Shown: positions 1 through 9,119, counted from the first letter of the stretch. The stretch is 64,000 bases of DNA from Marinobacter zhejiangensis (GCF_900114775.1 NZ_FOUE01000002.1:926618-990617), one strand, 5' to 3'. Notes: generated from the sequence alone by a model not told the origin. Numbers and translations are program-made.

Positions 1-562
1 GGTCGTAGCCCTGTAACTCGCGAATAAGCTCATCGTAGTGGGTTTCATAGCCTGGTTGGACCAGCAACGCTACGCGACTGGCTTGCGGCAGTATCAATTT
101 CCCAAGCAGGGCCTGGCGGACTAGCGGTGCGTCGTAGTACACCGAGGAAATCGGCGTCTCACCGCGTTCAGCGTAGCGGGAAAACTGGTCTTCGGTGACC
201 ATCAGCGCCAGTGTTGGCGGCCATGATGAACTCTGGTGAGCCTGGGCGAGTGCGGAACCGCCCAGGGTAATCACCAGGCGACCAGGATCAACGGCGGCTT
301 CAGCGTCGGAGTAGGGAACGATATCCACCTCATCCCCAAGGTAGCGCTTGAGCAAATCAATAAAGCGAAGATTGAAGGTGGTGTTGTCAGAACCCACGAG
401 CAGGACCGACTGTCGGTGTGGCGAGCTGTCATTGTTGTTGCCGCCATGTTCCGCTGTGGCTGGCAGGCTAACGAAGGTGCAGAGTGCTATGAAGACCAAG
501 GACCACAGTCGTTGCCAGCGATTGTCTGCTCCATTGTTTACTGTACCGTCTGTGCTGGTCAT
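1..562 (-). CDS. Periplasmic substrate-binding-like protein, 3' part cut by window edge
   Basis: An open frame on the minus strand runs from ATG at 562 off the left edge (about 187 codons visible). The N-terminus has a signal peptide: a short polar stretch, then a hydrophobic run (WSLVFIALCTFVSLPATA) with an Ala-x-Ala cleavage site. The mature part starts with QSVLLVGSDNT and contains a strand/helix pattern plus a later VALLVQPGYE segment. This resembles the ABC-type substrate-binding family without dedicated permeases (PF04392-like), but the match is by eye only. It lies 80 nt downstream of the TonB-receptor gene on the same strand, so the two are probably co-transcribed and may serve the same ligand. 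Plus-strand frames over this stretch have no such protein-like features. Confidence 0.6.
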   Translation of the reverse strand, partial: MTSTDGTVNNGADNRWQRLWSLVFIALCTFVSLPATAEHGGNNNDSSPHRQSVLLVGSDNTTFNLRFIDLLKRYLGDEVDIVPYSDAEAAVDPGRLVITLGGSALAQAHQSSSWPPTLALMVTEDQFSRYAERGETPISSVYYDAPLVRQALLGKLILPQASRVALLVQPGYETHYDELIRELQGYD

Positions 563-642
563 TACCTGCCTTGGCAATTATTAAGTCTGCAAGCCACCTG
601 GGGCGTTGATGGCGCGACGATGTCCGTCATTGATCTGGAGTA

Positions 643-2715
643 CTAGAACCTCAGACCGGCTTCAATGAAGACTTGATTGGGGTCCTCAATGTTGTTCTCC
701 CGACTGACGGGGGGTGTATCGTGAAAATAGTGCTGGAAGATGACGGCCACATCGTAGCTAAGTCTAGGTGTATATACGGCTTTTGCCACTCGGAGGTCTG
801 CTCGTTTAAAGGGGCCGCGGGCAAACTCCTCGACATAGTAAAAAGCGGTGGCTGAAGAAAGGTCCCAGGCATAATCCTGAATCCAGACAAAGCTGCCGGA
901 ATGTTTCGCGCTTAGCCGGCTTTCGAGTCTGATGAACCGATGGGTTTCTTCAGGGGTGGGCGGTCCGGTGTAACGGCCATCCTGATCAAGGTAGGCATAC
1001 GTTAGGCGCAATTGGGTGTCGGGATACTCCAGAGAGGCCTCCAGTTCAACGCCTTGCTGATCAAGCGCCACATTATTGCCAATGGTCCACTCTTCGACAT
1101 TCAGAACCCCAGCGATGACATCTCGCAGGTCATCGTTGAAGTATTTAACCTCAGTCGATAGCAGGCCATTGCCGAGCCGGAACTGGCCGAAATAACTGAT
1201 CTCGCGGGACGTGATTTGTTCTTCAGTCAGGTCTCCGGAGCCCTGCACGGACGGGCCTACCCGCTGTTCTTCCAGAAACGCGAAGGCGTCTGGTGACAGG
1301 TTGGTAACCCGGTAGCCCCAGTCAGCTTCCTGCTCGAAGGCATCCGGGGTGCGGACCGCTTCTGAGTAGACAAACCTGAGCGTTTGGTTATCGGTAAGGT
1401 GGAAATTGGCTGCGACCCGTGGGGACAGGAAGGTCTCATCCACGGTTGTCGTCGTCTCCCAGTTCGCACCGGCATTGAAGGTGACCCAGTTGACCGGGGT
1501 GTACTCGAAATTGCCGAAGACCCGGGACTGGTAGTTTGCGCCCTTGCCGTTGAAAAAGGTGTCTGATTCAAAGCGGTCTTCCCGGTAGCCCAGGCCTGAG
1601 ACAATACGGAAGTCTGGCGTGATGATCAGGGTGTCCTGAAGCTCCAGCTCAAGGCGGGATTCGTTCAGGTTCTGATTGACGTCCGCACAAAAATCGACGC
1701 CAAGTCCTTGGGGGCAGGTTCTCCACGCCTGGGTACGGTCGTAGTCCTGGTAGCTTGTCATCAGGTGCAGGAAGTGGTTTTCCGATTGGGTATACCGCCA
1801 GGTTGCCTGCAGGTAGTAATCCCGGACATCGACATCGGGGTCGTTGAGAGCCCCAAACTCTTCGCCGATTCGCCGCCTGTCGTCCTCATCCGTACCATCG
1901 GTAACACCGGCGCGAACTTCAACCGCGTTTCGGTTGTTCAGCGTCGCGATCGCGTCATAGGAGAAGAAGTTCAGGGCGTAGCCATCGTGGAAGGAGACTT
2001 TGTTGTCGTTGTCGTCGAAGCGGTAGTCAAAGCCGTCGGACCCCCTTCGCTCGTAAGACAGGCGCCAGTCATAGTCATCCCCGGTATTTCCGGTGGAGCC
2101 GAACAGCTGCTTGTGCCCAAGTCCGCCATAGGAGCTGTGGAGGTTGACGCCTTCGGTGTCCGCTGGTGACTTGGTGATGATGTTGATGGTGCCAAGGAAT
2201 GCGTTGATGCCATAGGCTGCCGCATTAGGGCCGCGACTGACCTCTATCCTCTCAATGTTTTCAATGGCGACCGGCATGGTATTCCAGTCGACGTTAGACA
2301 GGTTTGGCTGGTACGCCGTGCGTCCATCGATCTGCACCTGCAAGCGACGTTGTTCATAGGCGACGGTGCCATGGTAGCTGGTCACCGGGCTGTTACTTCC
2401 CACGTGCCCGACGGTCATACCAGGTACCAGGCGAAACACCTCGGCCAGATTCAGGATGCCCAGGTCCCTGATCAGACTGCCGCGGATAACCGTCGTGGAG
2501 CCGGGCACCCGTGACTTGGGCTGGCGCAGCTTGGTGGTGCTCAGAACTTCCGGAACCGGCTCTTCAAGCAGAAAGCTGTAGTCGGCTTCGAACGAGTCGG
2601 AAAGGTCCAGTGAATCGCCGCTGAAATCGTCATTGGCAACTGCCGGCGTCAAGGTACAGCAGCTGAGTAGGATCAGTGTTTGGAGCTTGGCGGTATCTTT
2701 GCGGTCTGAGGGCAT
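643..2715 (-). CDS. TonB-dependent outer-membrane receptor
   Basis: TonB-dependent receptor that would import a siderophore, metal chelate or other large ligand across the outer membrane. From the ATG at 2715 the protein has a signal peptide (basic SDRK, then LQTLILLSCCTLTPAVA). A plug domain follows with the family pattern: STTVIRGSLIRDLGI, VQIDGRTAYQP, ENIERIEVSRGPNAAAYG, NIITKSP. The C-terminal half is a long beta-barrel ending in LRF, the usual aromatic terminus of outer-membrane proteins. An in-frame ATG at 2751 gives 12 more residues but puts the hydrophobic core too far from the N-terminus; neither start has a clear ribosome site. The ligand cannot be told from sequence. The downstream gene encodes a periplasmic binding-like protein. 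Confidence 0.9.
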   Translation of the reverse strand: MPSDRKDTAKLQTLILLSCCTLTPAVANDDFSGDSLDLSDSFEADYSFLLEEPVPEVLSTTKLRQPKSRVPGSTTVIRGSLIRDLGILNLAEVFRLVPGMTVGHVGSNSPVTSYHGTVAYEQRRLQVQIDGRTAYQPNLSNVDWNTMPVAIENIERIEVSRGPNAAAYGINAFLGTINIITKSPADTEGVNLHSSYGGLGHKQLFGSTGNTGDDYDWRLSYERRGSDGFDYRFDDNDNKVSFHDGYALNFFSYDAIATLNNRNAVEVRAGVTDGTDEDDRRRIGEEFGALNDPDVDVRDYYLQATWRYTQSENHFLHLMTSYQDYDRTQAWRTCPQGLGVDFCADVNQNLNESRLELELQDTLIITPDFRIVSGLGYREDRFESDTFFNGKGANYQSRVFGNFEYTPVNWVTFNAGANWETTTTVDETFLSPRVAANFHLTDNQTLRFVYSEAVRTPDAFEQEADWGYRVTNLSPDAFAFLEEQRVGPSVQGSGDLTEEQITSREISYFGQFRLGNGLLSTEVKYFNDDLRDVIAGVLNVEEWTIGNNVALDQQGVELEASLEYPDTQLRLTYAYLDQDGRYTGPPTPEETHRFIRLESRLSAKHSGSFVWIQDYAWDLSSATAFYYVEEFARGPFKRADLRVAKAVYTPRLSYDVAVIFQHYFHDTPPVSRENNIEDPNQVFIEAGLRF

Positions 2716-2870
2716 AAGGCAATCTTTGTATACGGCGCCAGGTCTTGGCATTATGGCGCAAAGCCGGAACGATTGGGCGAAAAGAGCCTAGCTGGATAAT
2801 AAGCCACATAGCTATGGCTTGTCTGCCGTGACGGGAAAGAATGTACAGCATGATGCCTGGAGTGAAATCG

Positions 2871-3542
2871 ATGAGCTGTTGGGATGTCCTGGGAATAGAA
2901 CCGACACGCAATGCCTCTGCCATACAGGATGCCTATAGCCAGCAGGTGAAGTTTGCCAATCAGGATGAAGCTGAAGCCTTGCAGCGAGCGCTGAATGAGG
3001 CCTTGGCCGAAGCGGGGTTCGATCAGCCGGCGGCCGTTGGCCGTTCTGAAGCGGTTCCTGTCCAGCAGGCGGATGAGTCGAACGTCGATGCAGCGCTCTC
3101 AGCGCAGGAACACCAGATTGTCCGGGAGGTTGTCCTGCAGGTTCGCGCCTTGCTGAATGATCCGGTCAGGGCAAGTGATGTTGCTGTCTGGCGTGCCGTG
3201 TTGACTGAGCCGCCCGCGGATCAGCAAGCGATGAAAGTTGAACTGGGTGCCCAGCTTGAAGGGCAGTTGCGGCCGATGGCAAAGCAGGGCGGGCTTCCGA
3301 CTGATGTGGCGGGCTTTCTGGGCCATTGGTTTGGCTGGGAGGAGTTGAGTCCGTCTGCCGACTCTGTTGCTCAGCCCGGGCAGCAGGGAGTTCGAGGTGA
3401 CCTGGGCACAGCTGAGGAAGAACTGGATCCTGTGAGCGCCGCTGAACGGGAATCCATGAAAAGCTTCTGGCCGGCGGTTATCGGCTGGATTGTGGGCCTG
3501 GTGGTGCTGACCAGTCTGTTCAGCACCATAACGGGTCAGTAA
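2871..3542 (+). CDS. Membrane-anchored protein with degenerate J-domain
   Basis: Residues 1-45 look like a DnaJ domain: CWDVLGIEPTRNAS matches helix I, IQDAYSQQVK helix II and EAEALQRALNEA helix III. The HPD motif that stimulates Hsp70 is absent; the loop reads KFANQDE. The middle is acidic and Gln/Ala-rich and probably helical. The last 25 residues form one transmembrane segment (VIGWIVGLVVLTSLFSTI), giving a tail-anchored topology. The ATG at 2871 is chosen because GGAG lies about 8 nt upstream and the J-like helix follows at once; an upstream in-frame ATG at 2841 lacks such a site. It is divergent from the TonB-receptor gene. Its function is unknown; it may be a co-chaperone relative that lost Hsp70 stimulation. 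Confidence 0.7.
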   Translation: MSCWDVLGIEPTRNASAIQDAYSQQVKFANQDEAEALQRALNEALAEAGFDQPAAVGRSEAVPVQQADESNVDAALSAQEHQIVREVVLQVRALLNDPVRASDVAVWRAVLTEPPADQQAMKVELGAQLEGQLRPMAKQGGLPTDVAGFLGHWFGWEELSPSADSVAQPGQQGVRGDLGTAEEELDPVSAAERESMKSFWPAVIGWIVGLVVLTSLFSTITGQ

Positions 3543-3551
3543 CCCAAACGC

Positions 3552-4541
3552 TCAGGTTTCGGGCTGAACAGGCTTGTCCTGGGCGGCCTCGATCCGGCGT
3601 CTGTACCGTTGCGCCAGGATAGCGCCAACGATCACCTGTATCTGGTTGTAGCACATGATCGGCAGAACGATCATGCCGAAACCGGGGTGGCCTGAGAACA
3701 GAACCTTGGCCATAGGCAGCCCGGATGCCAGACTTTTCTTTGAGCCGCAAAACACGATAGCTGCTTCATCCTCCAGGCTAAACCCGAATGCCTTCACGGC
3801 CACCCTGGCCACCACGATCAACAGCGCCAGCAATGCAACGCAAAGAACAATGGCAAAAACAATTGCGCTGGGGGGAAGGTTTTGCCACAGGCCGCTGACC
3901 ACTGAGTGTGAAAACGCAGAGTATACGATCAGCCAGATAACGCACTGGTCGTAGCGGGACGCCAGTTGTTCGTTGCGGGCCAGAAACCCGCCGAGCCAGG
4001 GGCGAATGCCGTGGCCAATAGCAAATGGCAGCAGCAGCTGCAGGAAAATATCCCGTAACGCCTCGGCAACCGAAAAATTACTTTCGCCTGATGTACTGAC
4101 CAGCAGGATCAGCAGGAAAGGGGTCAGCATCATGCCGAACACATTGGAGGCGGCTGCGCTGCAGATGGCGGCGGGAACGTTCCCCCTGGCCATGGCCGTG
4201 TAGGCAATGGATGACGACACCGCAGAGGGGAGGGCGCCCAGGTACAGAAACCCAAGACCAAGGTCTGCGGGGATCCAGGTAGGAGCCATTTCATTAATGG
4301 GCAAAACCACCAGCGGGAAAAAGACAAACGTCAGCGAGGTGACGACCAGGTGCAGCCGCCAGTGACTGGCACCCGCAATGACCTGCTCGCGGGAAAGTGC
4401 GGCGCCGTGGAGAAAGAACAGCAGGGCGACGGCGGCAGCGCCAACAGTGGACAGCGCGTCGGCAAAGCCACCTTGAGCCGGAAAAAGTGAGGCCAGGACA
4501 ATGGCGCCCAACAGCAGTAGGGTGAAAGGGTCGATGCGCAC
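3552..4541 (-). CDS. BASS/SBF-family symporter (YfeH-like)
   Basis: Integral membrane protein of 329 aa with about ten hydrophobic segments, starting directly with a membrane span (FTLLLLGAIVLASLF). The FFLHGAALSREQ stretch and the later SAVSSSIAYTAMARGN and GSKKSLASGLPMAKVLF segments fit the SBF-like branch of the bile acid:sodium symporter superfamily (YfeH type). Substrates of this branch are mostly unknown organic anions. The gene lies 28 nt downstream of a GntR-family regulator on the same strand, so the two are probably co-transcribed and the regulator may sense the transported acid or its product. It converges with the J-domain-like gene, whose stop is 9 nt away. Confidence 0.85.
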   Translation of the reverse strand: MRIDPFTLLLLGAIVLASLFPAQGGFADALSTVGAAAVALLFFLHGAALSREQVIAGASHWRLHLVVTSLTFVFFPLVVLPINEMAPTWIPADLGLGFLYLGALPSAVSSSIAYTAMARGNVPAAICSAAASNVFGMMLTPFLLILLVSTSGESNFSVAEALRDIFLQLLLPFAIGHGIRPWLGGFLARNEQLASRYDQCVIWLIVYSAFSHSVVSGLWQNLPPSAIVFAIVLCVALLALLIVVARVAVKAFGFSLEDEAAIVFCGSKKSLASGLPMAKVLFSGHPGFGMIVLPIMCYNQIQVIVGAILAQRYRRRIEAAQDKPVQPET

Positions 4542-4569
4542 GGTTATGGGCCTGTTTCAGTCTTTGAGT

Positions 4570-5250
4570 TCAGTCTGTTGAGTTAAGTGTGTCGATGCTG
4601 GGTTGCAGCAGTGCTGCGGCGAGACTTTTTGCCCGCTCGCTATCTCGTCGCCGAATGGCAGCCAGCAGGATTTCATGATCCTCCTGTGAGGGCTCGGGGA
4701 GGGATTCGTCCATTTCTGTTCGTTCGATGGTCCTGGTGATGGCGTCAGCGAAGTAGTTGTAGAGTTCCACCAGAGCGGAGTTGTGGGTGGCGCCGACCAG
4801 GGCATGGTGAAACTGCTCGTCAAAACGGATGCGCTCGGCAACGTTGTCCCCGGCGCTGGCGCGAAGGTCCAGTGCCCTGGACATCACCTTGACCTCTTCT
4901 TCTGTTCGCCGTTCTGCTGCGAGCTTGGCAGCTTCGGCCTCCAATAGCTGGCGCACTTCGAGCTGGTCTTTCAGTTGGGCCTGTTCAATGCGCCGGAGAC
5001 TTTCCCCAGTGTCCCGGTCTGCCCGCACATAGGTGCCATCGCCCTGGCGTGTTTCCAGAATTCCCATGTGAACCAGAACCCGTACCGCCTCACGAACCGT
5101 GTTCCTGCTAATGCCCAGGGATTCCGATAAGTCGGCTTCTACGGGTAGGCGGTCACCAATCCGCCAATGGCCGGCTTTAATGGCTGAGCGAATGGATTCA
5201 ATGGCGGTATCTACCAGCGAGCCTTTGGCAATGCGGCGAAGTGCGGTCAT
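4570..5250 (-). CDS. GntR-family regulator, FCD (FadR) subfamily
   Basis: DNA-binding regulator of 226 aa. Residues 10-75 are a GntR winged helix (GDRLPVEADLSESLGISRNTVREAVRVL, then the wing GDGTYV). Residues 95-215 are a helical FCD effector domain with metal-site-like residues (RFDEQFHHALVGATHN, EDHEILLAAIRRRD). FCD proteins usually sense carboxylic acids and often control neighbouring transport or catabolic genes. The adjacent downstream BASS-type symporter gene, 28 nt away, is the obvious candidate target. A short inverted repeat, ATGAT-CCA-ATCAT, lies 22 nt upstream of the start codon and could be its own operator. Confidence 0.9.
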   Translation of the reverse strand: MTALRRIAKGSLVDTAIESIRSAIKAGHWRIGDRLPVEADLSESLGISRNTVREAVRVLVHMGILETRQGDGTYVRADRDTGESLRRIEQAQLKDQLEVRQLLEAEAAKLAAERRTEEEVKVMSRALDLRASAGDNVAERIRFDEQFHHALVGATHNSALVELYNYFADAITRTIERTEMDESLPEPSQEDHEILLAAIRRRDSERAKSLAAALLQPSIDTLNSTD

Positions 5251-5271
5251 GGTTAAAGATCCTTAGTCCCT

Positions 5272-5284
5272 ATGATCCAATCAT
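5272..5284. promoter_or_regulatory. Inverted repeat upstream of gntR, candidate operator
   Basis: A perfect 5-bp dyad, ATGAT-CCA-ATCAT, lies 22 nt upstream of the GntR regulator's start codon. FCD-type GntR proteins bind short dyads of roughly this size. Autoregulation is inferred from position and symmetry only; the dyad is short enough to occur by chance. Confidence 0.35.
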
Positions 5285-5302
5285 CCTATGAATGTGATTA
5301 AA

Positions 5303-5330
5303 GAGCAACCCGAGGGCGATCGGGTTGCTC
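5303..5330 (-). terminator. Rho-independent terminator of fabH-like gene
   Basis: A perfect 11-bp inverted repeat (GAGCAACCCGA and its complement, 6-nt loop) lies about 30 nt past the stop codon of the ketoacyl synthase gene on the minus strand. On that strand it is followed by TTTAAT. The stem is strong and the position right for intrinsic termination before the GntR gene. Confidence 0.8.
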
Positions 5331-5359
5331 ATGGCGTTTTGTTTGGCTTCAGGGTTGCG

Positions 5360-6328
5360 TTAAAGGCGAAGAAGCGCTGAGCCCCAGGTAAAGCCGCCGC
5401 CAAAGGCCTCAAGCAGAACAGTGTCGTTTTTCCGGATACGGCCGTCACGAACGGCGACGTCCAGCGCCAGGGGGATGGATGCGGCAGAGGTATTGCCATG
5501 CTTGTCCACCGTGACCACCACCCGATCCATTGGCATATCAAGCTTCTTCGCGGTGGCCGCAATGATTCGGAGGTTGGCCTGGTGAGGTACCAGCCAGTCG
5601 ATATCAGACTTCTTCATCTGATTGGCGGACAGCGTTTCATCGACAATTTTTCCAAGGGTGTTGACGGCAACCTTGAACACCTCGTTCCCTTTCATCTCGA
5701 TAAAACCGCCGGTCTTCCTGAATTCGTCAGGGTTGTTTGAGACACCGCAGGGGACATGCAACAACTCTTCATACTGCCCGTCGGCGTGGATATGAGTTGA
5801 AAGAATGCCGGTCTCCTCGCTGGCTTCCAGCACCACGGCACCGGCACCATCACCAAACAGCACGCAGGTGCCCCGATCGTTCCAGTCTACAATGCGGGAA
5901 AAGACTTCAGCCCCGATCACCAGTGCCTTTTTGCTGGCACCCGTCTTGATGAACTTCTCCGCGGTGGCGAGTGCGTAAACAAAGCCGCTGCAGACGGCCT
6001 GGATGTCAAAAGCCGGGCACCCGTGAAGATCGAGGCGAGCCTGGAGGATACAGGCGCAGCTTGGAAAGACTTTGTCCGGGGTAGAGGTCGCAAAGACGAT
6101 CAGGTCGATGTCTTGAGGGGTAATGCCTGCGGCCTCGATGGCCCTTCTTGCCGCAACTTCCGCCAGATCGACGGTGGTCTGGTTGTCTTTGGCGATGTGA
6201 CGTTGCTCGATACCGGTTCGTTCCCGTATCCACTGGTCGGTGGTGTCGACCTTTTGTTCAAGGTCGGCGTTGGTCACGATGTTGTCTGGCAGGTAAGAGC
6301 CGGTGCCAGTAATGCGAGCATAGGTCAT
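5360..6328 (-). CDS. fabH: Beta-ketoacyl-ACP synthase III
   Basis: Condensing enzyme of 322 aa that joins acetyl-CoA (or another acyl-CoA) with malonyl-ACP to start fatty acid synthesis in the cytoplasm. The full catalytic triad is visible: Cys113 in [10 protein letters not shown], His249 in VPHQANLR and Asn279 in HGNTSAAS. The glycine-rich end motif ([17 protein letters not shown]) is intact and the length is normal for FabH. The gene stands alone rather than within a fab operon (no plsX, fabD or acpP beside it) and has its own terminator. It may therefore be a second, specialised copy, for example one using longer or branched primers; the sequence cannot decide this. Confidence 0.93.
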   Translation of the reverse strand: MTYARITGTGSYLPDNIVTNADLEQKVDTTDQWIRERTGIEQRHIAKDNQTTVDLAEVAARRAIEAAGITPQDIDLIVFATSTPDKVFPSCACILQARLDLHGCPAFDIQAVCSGFVYALATAEKFIKTGASKKALVIGAEVFSRIVDWNDRGTCVLFGDGAGAVVLEASEETGILSTHIHADGQYEELLHVPCGVSNNPDEFRKTGGFIEMKGNEVFKVAVNTLGKIVDETLSANQMKKSDIDWLVPHQANLRIIAATAKKLDMPMDRVVVTVDKHGNTSAASIPLALDVAVRDGRIRKNDTVLLEAFGGGFTWGSALLRL

Positions 6329-6543
6329 TGAGGATGTCCCCGGGATAAGGCGAAATCTTGTGTTGTAAAGGGACCATGCTACTCCTCCTTGGTGGGCGCT
6401 GGTTATTAGCCGTTTGTCAAAGAACGGGTAAGCCTTTAGTCGGGGTGAGGTCGGAGGCGCTGACGGGTTTCCTGACTCGATTTCTTGCGACCTTCGTCAA
6501 TTGAGCGGATTATTGTCTGCTTTCGTCCCTGATGTTGTGGAAT

Positions 6544-8046
6544 ATGACCAGTCACTACACCTTGAAAGCGCTCGATATAGGTATAAATACTCACCAGGAA
6601 GCCGTCGCTTATATGCGGGAAGACTGTCATGTCTGTCGCGCTGAGGGATTTACGGCCAAGTCGAGAGTCAAAATTAACCATGGCAGTCGGTCGGTGGTGG
6701 CCACGGTAAACGTGGTCGACAACGACGTACTTCCGGAAGGGCACGTGGGCTTGTCCAAGGTGGCGATCCAGCGCCTGGGGGTAGGGCTTGGCGACGACGT
6801 GGTGATTGGTCACGCCGATGTGGTGGCGTCGCTCGCGGCGGTGCGGAAGAAGGTGTTTGGTAACCCGCTGGACGGCACCGACATGCAGGCCATCATTACC
6901 GATATCAGTGATCACCTGTACAGCGATATCGAGATTGCGACGTTCCTCAGCGTTTGCGCCGGTGGGCGCCTGGACACCGACGAAATCGTCTACCTGACCC
7001 AGGCCATGGTTAATGCCGGCAAGCGACTGCATTGGCCGGGGCGTGAGGCTGTCTATGACAAGCACTGCATCGGCGGGCTGCCGGGCAACCGGACCACCCC
7101 CCTGGTGGTATCGATTGTCAGTGCTGCGGGGCACGTTATGCCGAAAACGTCGTCACGGGCGATTACGTCCCCTGCGGGTACAGCCGACACTATGGAGGCG
7201 CTGACTAACGTCAACCTGGAGCTGGCGGATATCCGGCGAGTGGTTAATGAGACCGGTGCCTGCCTGACCTGGGGAGGCGCCGTCAACCTGAGCCCAGCGG
7301 ACGACGTGTTGATCCGGATTGAGCGGGCTCTGGACCTGGATGGCGAAGGGCAGATGATTGCCTCCGTACTGTCCAAGAAAATTGCGGCGGGTTCAACGCA
7401 TACCCTGATTGATATTCCCGTTGGCCCGACGGCCAAGGTTCGCAGTGGCGTCGATGCTGGCCGCCTGGCCAGCCTGTTCACCCAGGTTGGGGCAGCTTGC
7501 GGGCTCAAGGTTCGCTGCGTGCTGACGGACGGCAGCCAGCCGGTCGGTCGCGGCATCGGCCCTGTCGAGGAGGCGAGGGATCTGCTGGCGGTGCTGCGTT
7601 GTGAGGAAGATGCGCCGTCTGACCTGCGTGAACGCGCTTTGCTTCTGGCAGGGCACGTCCTGGATATGGCCGAGCACAGCGGGTTGGAAATTGCTCAGCA
7701 AAAAGCCATGGAGTTGCTGGTCAGCGGCGAGGCTTATCGTCAGTTCCTCAGGATTGTTGAATCCCAGGGGGGGCTGAAAACCCTTCAAGACGCCCGTTTT
7801 CAGCATGCAGAGACAGCCCTGCTTGGTGGGACACTGCGCAGCATCGACAACCGAAAGCTGGCCCGGTTGGCCAAGCTGTCTGGCGCGCCATCCAGCCCCG
7901 GCGCGGGCTTGAGACTCTATGTCAAAGTTGGCGACCAGGTTGCCACCGGAGCACCCCTGTTTACCCTGTACAGTGAAAGCCAGGGGGAGCAGGACTACGC
8001 GCTGGACTATTATCGCCAAAATGCCGACATGTTTGTTTTTGAATGA
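6544..8046 (+). CDS. Thymidine/AMP phosphorylase family protein, type 2
   Basis: Nucleoside or nucleotide phosphorylase of about 500 aa. It carries the family signature DKHCIGGLPGNRTTPLVV and a SSRAITSPAGTADTMEAL segment that form the phosphate and substrate site. The long N-terminal extension before the phosphorylase core (YMREDCHVCRAEGF) and the PGNRTT form place it with the type-2 putative thymidine phosphorylases, which are closer to archaeal AMP phosphorylase than to E. coli DeoA. AMP phosphorylase makes adenine and ribose-1,5-bisphosphate. The next gene on this strand encodes a ribose-phosphate pyrophosphokinase-like protein, which suggests ribose-phosphate salvage. The start is taken at the ATG at 6544; an in-frame ATG at 6532 is possible and neither has a clear ribosome site. 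Confidence 0.85.
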   Translation: MTSHYTLKALDIGINTHQEAVAYMREDCHVCRAEGFTAKSRVKINHGSRSVVATVNVVDNDVLPEGHVGLSKVAIQRLGVGLGDDVVIGHADVVASLAAVRKKVFGNPLDGTDMQAIITDISDHLYSDIEIATFLSVCAGGRLDTDEIVYLTQAMVNAGKRLHWPGREAVYDKHCIGGLPGNRTTPLVVSIVSAAGHVMPKTSSRAITSPAGTADTMEALTNVNLELADIRRVVNETGACLTWGGAVNLSPADDVLIRIERALDLDGEGQMIASVLSKKIAAGSTHTLIDIPVGPTAKVRSGVDAGRLASLFTQVGAACGLKVRCVLTDGSQPVGRGIGPVEEARDLLAVLRCEEDAPSDLRERALLLAGHVLDMAEHSGLEIAQQKAMELLVSGEAYRQFLRIVESQGGLKTLQDARFQHAETALLGGTLRSIDNRKLARLAKLSGAPSSPGAGLRLYVKVGDQVATGAPLFTLYSESQGEQDYALDYYRQNADMFVFE

Positions 8047-8163
8047 GTTGGGTGTAGCCAGCATCGTGCTGTGTTGCATCGGGGCAGTTTGAAACAAAAG
8101 AACCCGTTTAAACCTGAGAGCTCGGAGACACCGGCGAGCTTATAGAAACAAGAGGGTACCAAC

Positions 8164-9081
8164 ATGCTCAATGAGCGCGAGGTTGTGTTTTTTTCCCTGA
8201 CGGAACATCCATTGACCAGTCAGCTGGTTGAACTGGTCGGAGGGCGTCCTGGAGAAATCAGCACACGGCGCTTCCCGGATGGGGAAACCTACCTTAGGGT
8301 TATGACGCCGGTTAGTGGCCTGCACTGCGTGATCGTTGCAGATATGACCTACCCTGATGATAAGTTCCTGGCGCTGATCTACCTTGCGGACACGTTGAAG
8401 GAGCTGGGGGCCGCATCGGTCGGGCTGGTGGTTCCGTATCTGCCGTACATGCGTCAGGACGTTCGGTTTCAGGACGGAGAGGCGGTTACCTCCCGGCTGT
8501 TCGCCAGACTGATTTCCCAGCACTTGGACTGGCTTGTAACTGTGGACCCACATCTGCACCGGTACCACTCGCTTGATGAAATCTATTCGATCCCCAGTCG
8601 CGTCGTTCAGGGAGCGCCAGCGCTGACTGAATGGCTTAAAGGGCAGACCAACCTTCTGTTGGTGGGCCCGGATGCTGAAAGTGAACAGTGGGTGTCGGGC
8701 ATAGCCGCGTTGAGCGGGCACCCGTTCGTTATTGGTGAGAAACGCCGCTACGGCGACCGCCAGGTTGAAGTCAGCCTGCCGGACATGGAGGCGTTCACCG
8801 ATCGTACAGCCATGGTTATCGACGATGTGATTTCCAGTGGACACACCATTCTGGAGTGTGTGGCTAGCCTCAAAGCGCGGGGAATAACGCGCATCCAATG
8901 TGCGGCGATTCATGGGATTTTTGCCGATCAAAGCGATGCCCGCTTGCGCCAGGCTGGATTGGACGCACTGGTTACCTGCAATACCGTTGTGCATAACTCC
9001 AATCGGGTGAATGTCGCGCCGTTACTGGCGCCGCCGATTAACGAGTTGCTGGCGGCGATGGCAAACAGGCAGCTCCTTTAA
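8164..9081 (+). CDS. Ribose-phosphate pyrophosphokinase-like protein
   Basis: Protein of 305 aa built on two phosphoribosyltransferase folds. The N-terminal half has the ATP-side motifs VVPYLPYMRQDVRF (as in PRPP synthetases) and VTVDPHLHRYHSL. The C-terminal half has the PRPP loop as MVIDDVISSGHTI, somewhat diverged from the usual VDD-iDTaGT form. AAGAGGG precedes the ATG by 8 nt. It is shorter than the housekeeping Prs (about 315 aa) and is probably a paralogue. Lying 117 nt after the type-2 phosphorylase gene, it may act on the ribose phosphates that enzyme releases; that link is inferred from gene order only. Confidence 0.85.
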   Translation: MLNEREVVFFSLTEHPLTSQLVELVGGRPGEISTRRFPDGETYLRVMTPVSGLHCVIVADMTYPDDKFLALIYLADTLKELGAASVGLVVPYLPYMRQDVRFQDGEAVTSRLFARLISQHLDWLVTVDPHLHRYHSLDEIYSIPSRVVQGAPALTEWLKGQTNLLLVGPDAESEQWVSGIAALSGHPFVIGEKRRYGDRQVEVSLPDMEAFTDRTAMVIDDVISSGHTILECVASLKARGITRIQCAAIHGIFADQSDARLRQAGLDALVTCNTVVHNSNRVNVAPLLAPPINELLAAMANRQLL

Positions 9082-9119
9082 CCCTTCTGCTGGACTCGCG
9101 ATAAAGGGTACTTCGCCCC

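Noticed and set aside
236..646. Plus-strand open frames at the left edge
   Set aside because: The minus strand carries a signal peptide and a protein-like sequence over the same DNA; the plus frames are shadows.
6436..7134. Long minus-strand open frame antisense to the phosphorylase gene
   Set aside because: It is the complement of a clear enzyme-coding frame; its His/Gln/Arg-rich composition is typical of a shadow.
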